From an uncultured beta proteobacterium (lineage in GTDB: Bacteria; Pseudomonadota; Gammaproteobacteria; Burkholderiales; Burkholderiaceae_C), in the NCBI GenBank assembly GCA_903896425.1, contig CAITXW010000056.1:1-37944 (forward strand): a stretch of DNA of 37,944 nt, read 5' to 3'. The notes under the pieces are model-generated. The model was not told the DNA's origin and did not search any database. It was given only the letters and a program-made list of their open reading frames with translations. This document shows positions 16,777 through 26,112 of the stretch, in pieces (position 1 is the first letter of the stretch; every line of letters begins with the position of its first letter). Made by a program: the position numbers and the translations under genes.

Positions 16777-17465
16777 GGTGCCGGGTGTGCCCATTGCCAC
16801 AAAAGGGTGGAGACCTCGTCAATACCCTGGCGTTTGGTTGCGGAAAACAACCGAACTTCGCCGCCGCCGGCCTGCAATTTCATGATTGACAACGCCTTGT
16901 TCTGCTCGACGCGGGTCAGCTTGTCCGCCTTGGTCAGAATGACCAGGAACTTAAGCCCTTCCTCCACCCGTGGGCGAATGATGTCAAGCAGGATTTCATC
17001 GAGTTCGGTCAGACCATGGCGCGGGTCGCACATCAACACGATCGCTTTCAGGTTCTCGCGTGTCACCAGGTAGTTGGCCATGACTTGCTGCCAGCGGATC
17101 TTGTCCTGCTTCGGCACGGCCGCGTAGCCATAGCCCGGCAAGTCGGCCAGCACCGCGTCCATCACCCCTTGCTTGCCAAGGGAAAACAGATTGATGTGCT
17201 GGGTGCGCCCTGGCTTTTTGGAGGCAAACGCCAGTTGTTTTTGCTGCGTTAGTGTGTTGATGCAGGTCGATTTGCCGGCGTTGGAGCGGCCGACGAAAGC
17301 AATTTCCGGAACATCGAGCGCTGGCAAGAAGTGCAGTTGTGGGGCCGTTGTGAGGAATTTCGCGGTGTGCAGCCAGCCCGATGCAATCGCCGTTGTGCTG
17401 GTGACCTCGCTGGGCGTGGATGTGGACAGAGGTGCCGGGGCGGTTGTGTTTGAGGGGGTGGTCAT
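16773..17465 (-). CDS. engB: Ribosome biogenesis GTPase EngB (YihA/YsxC)
   Basis: 230 residues from ATG 17465. An in-frame upstream Met at 17528 would overlap the likely promoter. The G motifs are all present: G1 GRSNAGKST (59-67), G3 DLPGYG, G4 TKAD and G5 SATK. EngB assists late 50S subunit assembly. The Ser/Thr/Pro-rich first 25 or so residues are low in complexity and absent from many orthologues. It is divergent from the cytochrome c4 gene, a common arrangement in beta- and gammaproteobacteria. Confidence 0.96.
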   Translation of the reverse strand: MTTPSNTTAPAPLSTSTPSEVTSTTAIASGWLHTAKFLTTAPQLHFLPALDVPEIAFVGRSNAGKSTCINTLTQQKQLAFASKKPGRTQHINLFSLGKQGVMDAVLADLPGYGYAAVPKQDKIRWQQVMANYLVTRENLKAIVLMCDPRHGLTELDEILLDIIRPRVEEGLKFLVILTKADKLTRVEQNKALSIMKLQAGGGEVRLFSATKRQGIDEVSTLLWQWAHPAP

Positions 17466-17493
17466 TGGGTAAAGGGATAAAACCCCAAGCTGC

Positions 17494-17521
17494 ATTGTAG
17501 AATGCACCCTGTTTTGCCCAA
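17494..17521 (-). promoter_or_regulatory. Putative sigma70 promoter of engB
   Basis: Reading the minus strand, a -10 hexamer TACAAT (17499 down to 17494) lies 16 bases after TTGGGC (17521 down to 17516), a weak -35. Transcription would start about 20 bases before the engB ATG. The -10 is good and the -35 poor. The call also rests on the position between divergent genes. Confidence 0.4.
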
Positions 17522-17543
17522 TCGACATGACCTGCCATCCCCT

Positions 17544-18218
17544 ATGAAGTTGCTTGCTTCCCTCCTATTTGCCGCCGTTCTGGCAGTGCCTGGTGTCACC
17601 ACATTTGCCCAAGAGGCCAAGCCGGTTGCGACTTCGGCGGAAGCCAAAGTCCCAGCTGCGCCTGCGCCTGCGGTGGCCAAACCGGATCTAGCCAAGGGCG
17701 AGGCCAGTTTCAACGCGGTTTGCGCGGCATGTCATGGTGCCGAGGGCAACTCGACCATTCCGGTGAATCCAAAGCTGGCGCAGCAGCATCCCGATTACCT
17801 AGTCAAACAGTTGACGGAATTCAAGTCAGGCAAGCGTGCCAGTCCGGTGATGTCTGGCATGGCGGCGTTGCTGTCAGAAGCCGATGCCAAGAATATTGCC
17901 TATTGGGTTGGCTCCAAAACGTCCAAACCGGGCTTTGCCAAAGACCGGGAACTTGTGATGCTGGGCGAGCGCATTTTCCGCGGTGGCGTAGCGGATCGCC
18001 AGATTCCGGCCTGCGCTGGCTGTCACAGCCCAAATGGCGCCGGCATACCGGCCCAGTATCCGCGTCTGAGCGGTCAGCATGCCGACTACGCTGTGGCTCA
18101 ACTGATCGCTTTTCGTAGTGGCGCGCGCAAGAACAGCCCGCAGATGACGCAGGTCGCGGCCAAGCTGAACGATGCCGAGATCAAGGCGGTCGCCGACTAC
18201 GTCGCTGGTTTACGCTGA
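17544..18218 (+). CDS. Diheme cytochrome c4
   Basis: 224-residue precursor from ATG 17544. A Sec signal peptide ends about TFAQ (residue 23), followed by an Ala/Pro/Lys-rich linker and two cytochrome c domains with heme motifs CAACH (60-64) and CAGCH (157-161). Probable Met ligands lie in SPVMSGMA and NSPQMTQ. Cytochrome c4 is a periplasmic electron carrier feeding terminal oxidases such as cbb3. It is divergent from engB and followed 24 bases later by a strong intrinsic terminator, so it is probably monocistronic. Confidence 0.95.
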   Translation: MKLLASLLFAAVLAVPGVTTFAQEAKPVATSAEAKVPAAPAPAVAKPDLAKGEASFNAVCAACHGAEGNSTIPVNPKLAQQHPDYLVKQLTEFKSGKRASPVMSGMAALLSEADAKNIAYWVGSKTSKPGFAKDRELVMLGERIFRGGVADRQIPACAGCHSPNGAGIPAQYPRLSGQHADYAVAQLIAFRSGARKNSPQMTQVAAKLNDAEIKAVADYVAGLR

Positions 18219-18242
18219 TCCTTTCTCGCCAAACCCTGACGG

Positions 18243-18280
18243 GGGCAGGTCCATTTTCAGATGGCCTGCCCTTTTCTTTT
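18243..18280 (+). terminator. Rho-independent terminator after cytochrome c4
   Basis: Arms GGGCAGG (18243-18249) and CCTGCCC (18265-18271) are continued by CCAT/ATGG (18251-18254 and 18261-18264) with one bulged T and a 6-base loop. That gives an 11-pair stem directly followed by TTTTCTTTT. It separates the cytochrome c4 gene from msrP. Confidence 0.9.
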
Positions 18281-18325
18281 GAGTTGACGACAATTGGCGC
18301 TGCTCACTGAACCGAGGACAGCAGC

Positions 18326-19327
18326 ATGCGCATCAACACCAGCCGCGACGGATTTTTGCACCCGCTCGCCAGTGAAATCACGCCGCAAACTGTTTATGAA
18401 GAGCGCCGCGATCTGATCAAGCTGATGGCGGGCGGCGTCGCCGGTGCCGCTATGGCTTCCTGGGCGTCGCGTGTCGCATTGGCGCAGGGTGCAACAACCC
18501 GGCCTGGCAAACTGGCCGCCCTCGCGGGTGCCAAGTCGGGCGTATCAGGTGCCGTGACGATGGAAAAGCTGACCGAGTACAAGGACGTCACCAGCTACAA
18601 CAACTTCTACGAGTTCGGCACCGACAAGGCAGACCCGGCGCAAAATGCCCATACCCTGGTCACCAGTCCGTGGACGGTTGAAGTCGAGGGGCTGGTCAAG
18701 AAACCGGCGCGCTACACGCTCGAAGATCTGCTCAAACTCAGTGCCCAGGAGGAGCGCATCTATCGTTTGCGTTGCGTCGAAGGCTGGTCGATGGTGATTC
18801 CTTGGGTTGGCTATTCATTGCGCGAGTTGATCCGAAAAGTGGAGCCGCTGGGCAATGCCAAATACGTCGAATTCGTAAGCCAGGCCGACCCGAAGACCAT
18901 GCCTTTTGTTGGTTCGCGCGTGCTGGACTGGCCTTATGTCGAAGGTCTGCGTCTGGACGAAGCCATGCACCCGCTGACGCTGCTCAGCTTTGGTATGTAC
19001 GGCGAAGTCCTGCCCAAACAGAATGGTGCGCCGGTGCGCTTGGTGGTGCCTTGGAAATACGGATTCAAGAGTGGCAAAAGCCTGGTCAAGATACGCTTTA
19101 CCGAAAAGCAGCCGGCCACCGCTTGGAACAAGGCCGCCGCCAACGAATACGGGTTCTATTCCAACGTCAACCCGGAAGTTGATCACCCTCGTTGGAGTCA
19201 GGCTACGGAACGGCGCATTGGTGAGGATGGTCTGTTTGCCAAAAAGCGGAAAACCCTGATGTTCAATGGTTACGAAGCCCAGGTTGGCCAGTTGTACGCC
19301 GGCATGGACCTCAAGAAGCTCATCTGA
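18326..19327 (+). CDS. msrP: Protein-methionine-sulfoxide reductase catalytic subunit MsrP
   Basis: 333 residues, with AGGA about 9 bases before the ATG. MsrP (YedY) is a molybdopterin enzyme that reduces oxidised methionines of periplasmic proteins. The twin-arginine signal is [18 protein letters not shown] (RR at 27-28), consistent with export as a folded cofactor-loaded protein. The Mo-ligating cysteine is C150 in [12 protein letters not shown]. The remaining fold segments, such as [16 protein letters not shown] and the C-terminal [10 protein letters not shown], are typical. Its stop overlaps the msrQ start (TGATG), so the two subunits are co-translated. Confidence 0.97.
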   Translation: MRINTSRDGFLHPLASEITPQTVYEERRDLIKLMAGGVAGAAMASWASRVALAQGATTRPGKLAALAGAKSGVSGAVTMEKLTEYKDVTSYNNFYEFGTDKADPAQNAHTLVTSPWTVEVEGLVKKPARYTLEDLLKLSAQEERIYRLRCVEGWSMVIPWVGYSLRELIRKVEPLGNAKYVEFVSQADPKTMPFVGSRVLDWPYVEGLRLDEAMHPLTLLSFGMYGEVLPKQNGAPVRLVVPWKYGFKSGKSLVKIRFTEKQPATAWNKAAANEYGFYSNVNPEVDHPRWSQATERRIGEDGLFAKKRKTLMFNGYEAQVGQLYAGMDLKKLI

Positions 19328-19953
19328 TGTTGGCGGCGCAGCGGGCGCGGGCTTTGATGTTGCACGGCGCAGTTAAGCCAGTCCTGTTTGGCGTGCTGTT
19401 GCTGCCGTTTTTCTGGTTGCTGTACGCAACGCTCACAAATCAGTTGGGTGCCAACCCGGCCGAGGCGCTGATCCGCGCGTCCGGCGACTGGACGTTGCGT
19501 GCGTTGTGTCTGGTTCTGGCGCTGACGCCTTTGCGGGTCCTCACGGCGACACCGGCACTGGGGCGCCTGCGCCGGATGTCGGGCTTGTTTGTCTATTTTT
19601 ACGCCGTGCTGCATCTGCTGAGTTACAGCGGTTTCGACATGGGCTTTGAATTGGCCGACATTGCCAAAGACATTGCTAAACGCCCATTCATCCTGGTCGG
19701 GTTTTCGGCCTTTGTGCTGCTCACTTTGCTTGCTGCAACCTCATTTAATCGCGCCATTCGCTGGCTCGGCGGCAAGCGCTGGCAAGGGTTGCACCGGTTG
19801 GTATATGTGGTTTCCGGATTGGCCATGCTGCATTTCTTCTGGATGCGCGCGGCCAAGCACAACTATGCCGAGGTACTCGTCTATGCCGCTATCCTGGCCT
19901 CGCTACTGGGCTGGCGCGTCATTCGCTTCGTGAAGCAGCGCCGGTCGCGTTGA
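19327..19953 (+). CDS. msrQ: MsrQ, heme-binding membrane subunit of the MsrPQ system
   Basis: 208 residues with about six membrane segments of the ferric-reductase-like fold. Heme-ligand histidines are probably those in AVLHLLSYSG, GLHRLVYV and MLHFFWMRAAK. MsrQ passes electrons from the respiratory chain or flavin to MsrP in the periplasm. The start overlaps the msrP stop. It ends only 3 bases before the convergent lysA stop, with no terminator between. Confidence 0.96.
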   Translation: MLAAQRARALMLHGAVKPVLFGVLLLPFFWLLYATLTNQLGANPAEALIRASGDWTLRALCLVLALTPLRVLTATPALGRLRRMSGLFVYFYAVLHLLSYSGFDMGFELADIAKDIAKRPFILVGFSAFVLLTLLAATSFNRAIRWLGGKRWQGLHRLVYVVSGLAMLHFFWMRAAKHNYAEVLVYAAILASLLGWRVIRFVKQRRSR

Positions 19954-19956
19954 AAT

Positions 19957-21231
19957 TCAGAGTAGTTTTTCCTGGCGCATCTGGTCGGCAATGGTCTCAC
20001 GTTGGCGAATCAGGTGGGCTTGGCCGCCAGTGACCAGGACTTCGGGTGCGCGGCCGCGGGCGTTGTAATTGCTGGCCATGCTCATGCAAAAGGCGCCGGC
20101 TGACAGCACGGCAAGCAAGTCGCCGCTTTGCAGCGCCAAGGCGCGGTCATGGCCGATCCAGTCGCCGCTTTCACAGACCGGGCCGACCACGTCCCAGGTA
20201 ACGGGCGAGGTGTCGCGTACCTGCAGCGGCACTATCTGGTGATAGGCTTGGTACATGGCGGGGCGCGGCAGGTCGTTCATGGCGGCGTCAACGATGCAGA
20301 AGTTCTTTTGCGCACCTGGTTTCAGATAAAGCACCTCGGTCAGGCAGACGCCTGCGTTGCCGACCAGCGAGCGGCCGGGCTCAATCATCAACTGACGCTG
20401 GCCAAAACCGCGCGCGTCCAGACGTACCAGCAGTTTCTTCCAGAGTTGTTCGGCGTCAGGTGGCGTTTCGCCGTTGTAATTGATGCCCAAGCCGCCGCCA
20501 AAGTCGATGTGCTGAATCGCGATGCCAACGGCTTCGATTGCCTGCACCAGATCGATCATTCGCTCCACCGCCTCCAAATAGGGCGCTTCCTGCGTGATCT
20601 GGGAGCCAATATGGCAATCGATACCTATCACGCGCAGGCCATTGAGCGCAGCGGCGCGCTGGTAGGTTGGCAACACCTGTTCATGGGGGACGCCAAATTT
20701 GCTGCTCTTGAGGCCGGTTGAAATATAGGGGTGCGTTTTGGGGTCAACGTTCGGGTTGACACGGATGCTTACCGGCGCGCGTACGCCCATGGAAGAGGCC
20801 ACCTCGTTGAGGACCTCAAGTTCCGCCTCGCTCTCTACATTGAAGCAGCCAATGCCGACGTCAAGCGCGCGGCGCATCTCGGAGCGGGTCTTGCCGACGC
20901 CCGAGAAGATAATCCGGTCCGCCTGTCCACCGGCCGCCAGCACGCGCTCGATCTCGCCGCCCGAGACAATGTCGAAACCACAACCGGCCTGGGCAAAAAC
21001 CTGGATCACGCTCAGGCTTGAGTTGGCTTTGACGGCGTAACAAATCTGGGTATTCCTTCCGGAAAACCCGCGCTGGTAGGCCTGCAGGGCTGCCAGCATG
21101 GCGCCCTTGGAATAGACATAGAGTGGTGTGCCATGCTGCTTGGCCAACGCGCTCAACGCCACGTCTTCCAGAAAAAGTTCGCTGCCCCGGTAGGCAAGAT
21201 GGGGGTGGCCGGGGAGATTGGATAAGTTCAT
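19957..21231 (-). CDS. lysA: Diaminopimelate decarboxylase
   Basis: 424 residues from ATG 21231. The frame is open to 21348, but the ATG overlaps the lptM stop as ATGA (21228-21231), giving coupling. It decarboxylates meso-diaminopimelate to lysine, the last step of lysine synthesis. The PLP-binding lysine is K68 in CYAVKANSS. The glycine-rich phosphate-binding DFGGGLGI, EPGRSLV and the catalytic CESGDW are present. The order lptM-lysA divergent from cyaY is conserved in many proteobacteria. Confidence 0.97.
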   Translation of the reverse strand: MNLSNLPGHPHLAYRGSELFLEDVALSALAKQHGTPLYVYSKGAMLAALQAYQRGFSGRNTQICYAVKANSSLSVIQVFAQAGCGFDIVSGGEIERVLAAGGQADRIIFSGVGKTRSEMRRALDVGIGCFNVESEAELEVLNEVASSMGVRAPVSIRVNPNVDPKTHPYISTGLKSSKFGVPHEQVLPTYQRAAALNGLRVIGIDCHIGSQITQEAPYLEAVERMIDLVQAIEAVGIAIQHIDFGGGLGINYNGETPPDAEQLWKKLLVRLDARGFGQRQLMIEPGRSLVGNAGVCLTEVLYLKPGAQKNFCIVDAAMNDLPRPAMYQAYHQIVPLQVRDTSPVTWDVVGPVCESGDWIGHDRALALQSGDLLAVLSAGAFCMSMASNYNARGRAPEVLVTGGQAHLIRQRETIADQMRQEKLL

Positions 21232-21410
21232 TGCGAGGGCGTTTGTGTGGCAGTGGCCGGGGGCCGGGTATGGGTGGGCGAGGGCGGTCGCGGCTGGGTG
21301 GCTGGCTCGGTTGGCAAGTACAGCGGACCCTGTTGGCCGCAGGCGCAAAGGCCTGCCACACTGCTGGCAAGGACAATCGCACTGACTAGAATCCGCTGAG
21401 AACGCAACAT
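21228..21410 (-). CDS. lptM: LPS translocon maturation chaperone LptM (YifL-type lipoprotein)
   Basis: 60 residues. The signal peptide ends in a lipobox with the acceptor cysteine C24, followed by GQQGPLYLP. This matches the E. coli LptM/YifL signature CGLKGPLYFP, which promotes maturation of the LptDE outer membrane LPS translocon. The rest is a Pro/Thr-rich tail. The start is 12 bases from the divergent cyaY start, and the stop overlaps lysA. The short length makes it easy to miss, but lipobox, motif and position agree. Confidence 0.9.
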   Translation of the reverse strand: MLRSQRILVSAIVLASSVAGLCACGQQGPLYLPTEPATQPRPPSPTHTRPPATATQTPSQ

Positions 21411-21422
21411 GGTGAAATTGTA

Positions 21423-21746
21423 ATGACTGACACGGAATTTTTAGACCGCGCGGAAATGCTTCTGCACATGGTGGAGACTGCTTGCGATCGTATCAATGAC
21501 GAGGACCTTGCCGACATCGACAGCCAGCGTGTGGGCGGCATGGTAACGCTGACCTTTGCCAATCAGAGTCAGATTGTCATCAATCTGCAAAAACCGTTGC
21601 ACGAGGTCTGGCTTGCGGCCAAATCAGGCGGCTACCACTACAAGTTTGATGGAGCGGCCTGGATCGACACCAAGGGTCAGGGCGAGTTCTTTGCCAGCCT
21701 GACGCGCCTGGCCAGTGAACAGGCGGGTTGCTCGCTCAGTTTCTGA
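21423..21746 (+). CDS. cyaY: Iron-sulfur cluster assembly protein CyaY (frataxin)
   Basis: 107 residues, the usual length of bacterial frataxin. The first helix is acidic ([18 protein letters not shown]...[18 protein letters not shown]) and supplies iron-binding surface residues. It is followed by the beta-sheet segments [33 protein letters not shown] with the conserved QxPLxExWLA. It modulates IscS-dependent Fe-S cluster assembly. It is divergent from lptM-lysA, and its last 11 bases overlap the end of the convergent mrcA gene. Confidence 0.96.
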   Translation: MTDTEFLDRAEMLLHMVETACDRINDEDLADIDSQRVGGMVTLTFANQSQIVINLQKPLHEVWLAAKSGGYHYKFDGAAWIDTKGQGEFFASLTRLASEQAGCSLSF

Positions 21747-24123
21747 ACAGGTCGAGAATCTTTTTCTTTTCGTCGGCCGGCGGCAGGGCCAGCACACCTG
21801 ATGTTGTTCCCGCCTTGTCGTGCAGGCCCAGGCTGCTGATGCCGGCACCTTTGGCGTATTCGTCATAGAACCACTCCCCGCCGCTATGAACCACGCCTTC
21901 GGGCGCATCGGGTTCCATGACCGGGACGTTTTTCAGTGCGTGTTCCATGAAGCGGATCCAGACTGGCAGGCTCAAGCCGCCACCAGTTTCGCGGTCACCC
22001 AGCTTGTGTGGTGTGTCGTAGCCGATCCAGGTGATGGCTGTCAGGGTCGGTTGAAATCCGGCAAACCAGGCGTCCATCGAGTCGTTGGTGGTGCCGGTTT
22101 TCCCATACAGGTCCGGGCGTTTCAAGGTGGCCTGCGCCGAAGCGGCCGTGCCAAAGCGGGTCACCGATTGCAGCAGACTTTCCATCATGAACGCGTTGCG
22201 AGCATCGATAACGCGCAGGGATTCGTCCGGTGCCGGCGGTTTGGTTTCTACCAGTAGTTTGCCTTGTTGCTCGGTGACCTTCATGATCAACCAGGGATTG
22301 ATACGCAAACCGCCGTTGGCAAAGACCGAATAGGCGGAAGCCATTTGCATCGGAGTGACCGATCCAGCACCCAGCGCCATGGTCAAGTAAGGCGGATGTT
22401 TTTCTGGATCGAAACCAAAGCGCGTGATCCAGTCCTGCGCGTTCTGCGTGCCCACGGCCTGCAGAATACGGATCGAGATCATGTTTTTGGATTTTGCAAG
22501 TCCCTGGCGCAGTGTCATCGGGCCTTCAAACTTGCCATCGTAGTTTTTCGGCTCCCAGGGTTGGCCGCCGGTCACGCCAGCGTCAAAAAACAGTGGCGAG
22601 TCGTTGATGATCGTCGCCGGGGTAAAGCCTTTTTCCAGGGCCGCGGAATAGATGAAGGGCTTGAAGCTTGATCCTGGTTGTCGCCAGGCCTGGGTCACGT
22701 GGTTGAACTTGTTCTTCTCGAAATCAAAGCCCCCTACCAGGGCTTTGATTGAACCGTCGCGTGGATCGAGCGCAACAAAAGCGCCTTCAACTTCCGGCAA
22801 TTGCGTGATTTCCCACGTGTTCTTGGGCATCCGGGTAACGCGGATGATGGCGCCTCGGCGGATCTTGATTTTGGGTAGGGCCTTGTCTGATAAGCCCGAT
22901 TGCGCCGGTTTCAGGCCTTCGCCACTGATATCGACCGCCTCTCCGTTCTGGCGCACGGCCTTGATGTGCCTGGCATCGGCTTCAAGTACCAGCGCTGACA
23001 TGACATCGCCATTGTCCGGGTGATCCTCAAAAGCATCGTCGATGGCGTCCTCGAGTTCCTGCGGATCGTCAGGCAGTGTCACGAATTTTTCAGGCCCACG
23101 GTAGACCTGGCGTCGTTCGTAGTCCATGATGCCGCGGCGCAGCGAGCGGTAGGCCGCATCCTGATCTGCCGTACGCAGCGTGGTGTAGACGTTCAGGCCT
23201 CGGGTATAGGTTTCGTCGCCATACTGGGCAAACATCAGCTGACGCACGGTTTCCGCCACATACTCAGCGTGCACTTTGGTGGTATCCGAATTAGTTCTTA
23301 CCTTGAGTTTTTGCTCCTTGGCGGCTGCGGCCTGTGCCGTCGTGATGAAGCCGTTGTCCTGCATGCGCTCAATGATGTGCAACTGGCGCGAGCGGGCCCG
23401 TTTTGGGTTGCTGATCGGGTTGTAGGCAGAAGGCGCCTTGGGCAGACCGGCCAGCATGGCGGCTTCGGCAATCGTGATGTCCTGCAGGGGTTTGTCGAAA
23501 TAGGCCTCGGATGCGGCCGCAAACCCATAGGCGCGATTGCCCAGAAAGATCTGGTTCATGTAGATCTCGAGGATTTGGTCCTTGGTTAAGAGGTGTTCAA
23601 GCTTGAAAGTCAGCAGCAGTTCGTAAATTTTTCGTGTGTAGGTCTTCTCCGATGACAGGTAGACATTGCGCGCCACTTGCATCGTGATGGTTGAGGCGCC
23701 CTGGCTTTTGAAGCGCCCGATGTTGGCCAGTGCTGCACGCAGCACGCCCTTGTAGTCGACTCCGCCATGTTCATAGAAACGGGAGTCTTCGATGGCCAGG
23801 ACGGCGTCCGTCATGATCTTCGGGATTTCTTTGATCGGCGTAAAGTGGCGCCGCTCTTCGCCAAACTCGCCGATCAGGTCCCCCTCCACTGAGAACACGC
23901 GCAACGGTAGTTTCGGGCGGTAAGCCGACAGTTCCGAAATGTCGGGCAAGTTCGGGAAGGCAACCGCCATCGCCAATGCAACAATCATCAGGATAGACAG
24001 CAGACCGCCTACCGCGATGGCGCTCGCCCACAGCGCAAGACGCACGGACCAATGGACAGCGCGCTTGTGCGAAGGAGGATTGATGGACGAGCCAGCATCG
24101 CCGGCGGGTGATTTGGTGGGCAT
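21736..24123 (-). CDS. mrcA: Penicillin-binding protein 1A (bifunctional glycosyltransferase/transpeptidase)
   Basis: 795 residues. A short cytoplasmic tail and one membrane segment (about 26-56) are followed by the GT51 glycosyltransferase domain with the catalytic Glu in [10 protein letters not shown] (E112) and the QVARN block. Next come an OB-like linker, then the transpeptidase domain with SxxK in PGSSFKP (about 485), SKN (about 545) and KTG in GKTGTT (about 676). It polymerises and crosslinks peptidoglycan in the periplasm. It is divergent from pilMNOPQ, the same arrangement as ponA/pilM in other beta- and gammaproteobacteria. Confidence 0.97.
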   Translation of the reverse strand: MPTKSPAGDAGSSINPPSHKRAVHWSVRLALWASAIAVGGLLSILMIVALAMAVAFPNLPDISELSAYRPKLPLRVFSVEGDLIGEFGEERRHFTPIKEIPKIMTDAVLAIEDSRFYEHGGVDYKGVLRAALANIGRFKSQGASTITMQVARNVYLSSEKTYTRKIYELLLTFKLEHLLTKDQILEIYMNQIFLGNRAYGFAAASEAYFDKPLQDITIAEAAMLAGLPKAPSAYNPISNPKRARSRQLHIIERMQDNGFITTAQAAAAKEQKLKVRTNSDTTKVHAEYVAETVRQLMFAQYGDETYTRGLNVYTTLRTADQDAAYRSLRRGIMDYERRQVYRGPEKFVTLPDDPQELEDAIDDAFEDHPDNGDVMSALVLEADARHIKAVRQNGEAVDISGEGLKPAQSGLSDKALPKIKIRRGAIIRVTRMPKNTWEITQLPEVEGAFVALDPRDGSIKALVGGFDFEKNKFNHVTQAWRQPGSSFKPFIYSAALEKGFTPATIINDSPLFFDAGVTGGQPWEPKNYDGKFEGPMTLRQGLAKSKNMISIRILQAVGTQNAQDWITRFGFDPEKHPPYLTMALGAGSVTPMQMASAYSVFANGGLRINPWLIMKVTEQQGKLLVETKPPAPDESLRVIDARNAFMMESLLQSVTRFGTAASAQATLKRPDLYGKTGTTNDSMDAWFAGFQPTLTAITWIGYDTPHKLGDRETGGGLSLPVWIRFMEHALKNVPVMEPDAPEGVVHSGGEWFYDEYAKGAGISSLGLHDKAGTTSGVLALPPADEKKKILDLFRN

Positions 24124-24149
24124 AAGAGAACTATTGGAAGCGCGGCATC

Positions 24150-24155
24150 ATTATA
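24150..24155 (-). promoter_or_regulatory. Putative -10 element of mrcA
   Basis: Reading the minus strand, a perfect TATAAT lies about 27 bases upstream of the mrcA ATG. No convincing -35 is seen 16-18 bases further upstream, so this is a partial promoter call. The rest of the 266-base mrcA-pilM divergent region (24124-24389) holds no ORF or RNA that I recognise. Confidence 0.4.
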
Positions 24156-24389
24156 GAAATCGTGCCTCATGGATTGGCGCGCTAGTATCCGTTATTGTTG
24201 CGACTTGGTGCGGTGCCGTGTGCTTGTCGGCAAATCTATGTAACATCGGATCCCAAATCGTCAACTTTTGACAACGGTGAGCATTAGTAATTTATTAAAG
24301 AAGCTATGCGGGACAAAGACCTTGCTGCTAGCATTGAAGTAGATTCTTAAGTATCGCTGATCATTGATCGGCCTTTTCAGGGGATAGTT

Positions 24390-25469
24390 TTGATCTCTTT
24401 GGGATCCTTGTTCAGTCGCCAATCATCGCCCATGCTGGGTTTGGATATCAGTTCTTCGAGTGTCAAACTGGTCGAACTGGGGCAAGATAAAGCCGGGACA
24501 CTGGTGCTCGAGCGCTGCGCGATTGAACCGTTGGAACGCGGATGGATCAGCGACGGCAATATTGAAAAATTTGACGAAGTAGCCGAGGCAGTACGTCGCG
24601 TTGTCCGAAAAAGCGGCACCAAAACCAGGAACGTTGCAATGGCGTTGCCGCCTTCGGCAGTCATTACGAAAAAGATCATTCTGCCGGGTGGCATGTCCGA
24701 CTCTGAGTTGGAACTGCAGGTCGAGATCGAGGCCAATCAGTACATTCCCTTCCCGCTCGACGAGGTGAGCCTTGATTTTTGTGTGGTCGGACCGAGCGCC
24801 AATTCGGCAGGCGACATCGAAGTTCTCATCGCTGCGTCACGCAAGGAAAAAGTCCAGGACATCCAGGGCCTGGCCGAAGCGGCTGGTCTGAAGCCGGTGA
24901 TTGTCGATGTTGAATCCTATGCGTCGCGACTGGCAACCAGTCGCCTGATCGAAAGTCTTCCGAAAAAAGGTGTTGGCAGCATCGTCGCCTTGTTTGAGGT
25001 CGGCGCGTTGACCACCAGCATGCAGGTTATCCGCAACGATGAGGTCTTGTATGACCGCGATCAGGCTTTCGGCGGCGCGCAATTGACGCAGTTAATCGTG
25101 CGCCAATACGGATTTTCTCTGGAGGAGGCCGAAAGCAAAAAGCGCAACGGGGAACTGCCAGATGACTATGAGTCCAGTGTCCTCAATCCCTTTGTTGAAA
25201 GCATGGTCCATGAAATCGGCCGTGCCTTGCAGTTCTTCTTTACCAGTACACCGCACAACAAAGTCGACTGCGTGATGCTGGCCGGTGGTTCGGCCGCCTT
25301 GCCCGGTCTAACGGCTGCAGTGACAAAACACACCACTTTTGCTTGCAGTCTGGTCAATCCATTCGAGGGGATGGAAATCGGTGACGGTGTTCGTTTGAAC
25401 AAAATGACGCGCGAGGCACCGTCCTACCTCACGGCATGCGGCTTGGCCCTGCGGAGGTTCGTGCAGTGA
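24390..25469 (+). CDS. pilM: Type IV pilus assembly protein PilM
   Basis: 359 residues from a TTG start at 24390, preceded by AGGGG about 8 bases upstream. It is an actin-like cytoplasmic ATPase-fold protein that binds the N-terminal tail of PilN and forms the inner part of the pilus alignment complex. Visible are the N-terminal LFSRQSSPMLGLDISSSSVKLVEL (phosphate-1 region), the mid-protein VDVESYASRLA, and the late VMLAGGSAALPGL (adenosine motif). It is the first gene of pilMNOPQ, and its TGA stop overlaps the pilN GTG start. Confidence 0.96.
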   Translation: MISLGSLFSRQSSPMLGLDISSSSVKLVELGQDKAGTLVLERCAIEPLERGWISDGNIEKFDEVAEAVRRVVRKSGTKTRNVAMALPPSAVITKKIILPGGMSDSELELQVEIEANQYIPFPLDEVSLDFCVVGPSANSAGDIEVLIAASRKEKVQDIQGLAEAAGLKPVIVDVESYASRLATSRLIESLPKKGVGSIVALFEVGALTTSMQVIRNDEVLYDRDQAFGGAQLTQLIVRQYGFSLEEAESKKRNGELPDDYESSVLNPFVESMVHEIGRALQFFFTSTPHNKVDCVMLAGGSAALPGLTAAVTKHTTFACSLVNPFEGMEIGDGVRLNKMTREAPSYLTACGLALRRFVQ

Positions 25470-26101
25470 TTCTGATTAATCTGCTCCCGCACCGGGAGGC
25501 GGCACGCAAGCGGCGCCGTGACCTATTCAACGTGGGCATGGGTAGTGCCGCGCTGATTGGAGGTCTTCTTGCCGGGATTGTTTTCCTTTGGTACCAAGGT
25601 CAGATTTCGGGCCAGCAAGCCAGGAACCAGGTGTTGCAAAACGAAATCAAAGGCTTCGATGCGCAGATCAAGGACATCGCCAGTTTGGAGTCCGAGATCG
25701 TGGCCCTGCGTGCGCGTCAGCAAGCCGTGGAGGATTTGCAGGCGGATCGCAATATGCCGGTTCATCTGCTGACGGAATTGGTCCGGCAAGTCCCTGATGG
25801 CATCTATATTGCCAGCATGCGCCAGGATAACCAGAGTGTGCTGCTGCAAGGCGTTGCGCAATCAAATGAGCGTGTGTCGGAGTTTTTGCGCAACCTTGGC
25901 AACAATACGCCCTGGTTTTCCAAACCGGAGTTGGTGGAAATTGTGGCCGGTACGGCCAACCTGTCGTTGCGGGAGCAGCGCCGGGTTGCCAACTTCACGA
26001 TTCGTGTTCATTTGACGCGTGCCAGCGAAGCTGAAAGCGCGCGCGCTGCTGCCAGCGCTGCCCTGCCCCAAGGCGCAGTTTCCTCTCCTGTCAAACCATA
26101 G
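25466..26101 (+). CDS. pilN: Type IV pilus assembly protein PilN
   Basis: 211 residues when started at GTG 25466, which overlaps the pilM stop as GTGA and has GGAGG about 8 bases upstream. This gives the canonical N-terminus ILINLLPHREAARKRRR, whose INLLPxRE motif is the PilM-binding tail. A further upstream start would spoil it. One membrane segment (about 22-43) is followed by a coiled coil and a periplasmic ferredoxin-like domain. PilN dimerises with PilO in the alignment complex. Confidence 0.95.
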   Translation: MILINLLPHREAARKRRRDLFNVGMGSAALIGGLLAGIVFLWYQGQISGQQARNQVLQNEIKGFDAQIKDIASLESEIVALRARQQAVEDLQADRNMPVHLLTELVRQVPDGIYIASMRQDNQSVLLQGVAQSNERVSEFLRNLGNNTPWFSKPELVEIVAGTANLSLREQRRVANFTIRVHLTRASEAESARAAASAALPQGAVSSPVKP

Positions 26102-26112
26102 GAGCTGGCAGC

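Noticed and set aside
25436-25465. Longer PilN start at 25436
   Set aside because: The GTG at 25466 gives the conserved INLLPHRE N-terminus and a stop/start overlap with a good Shine-Dalgarno.
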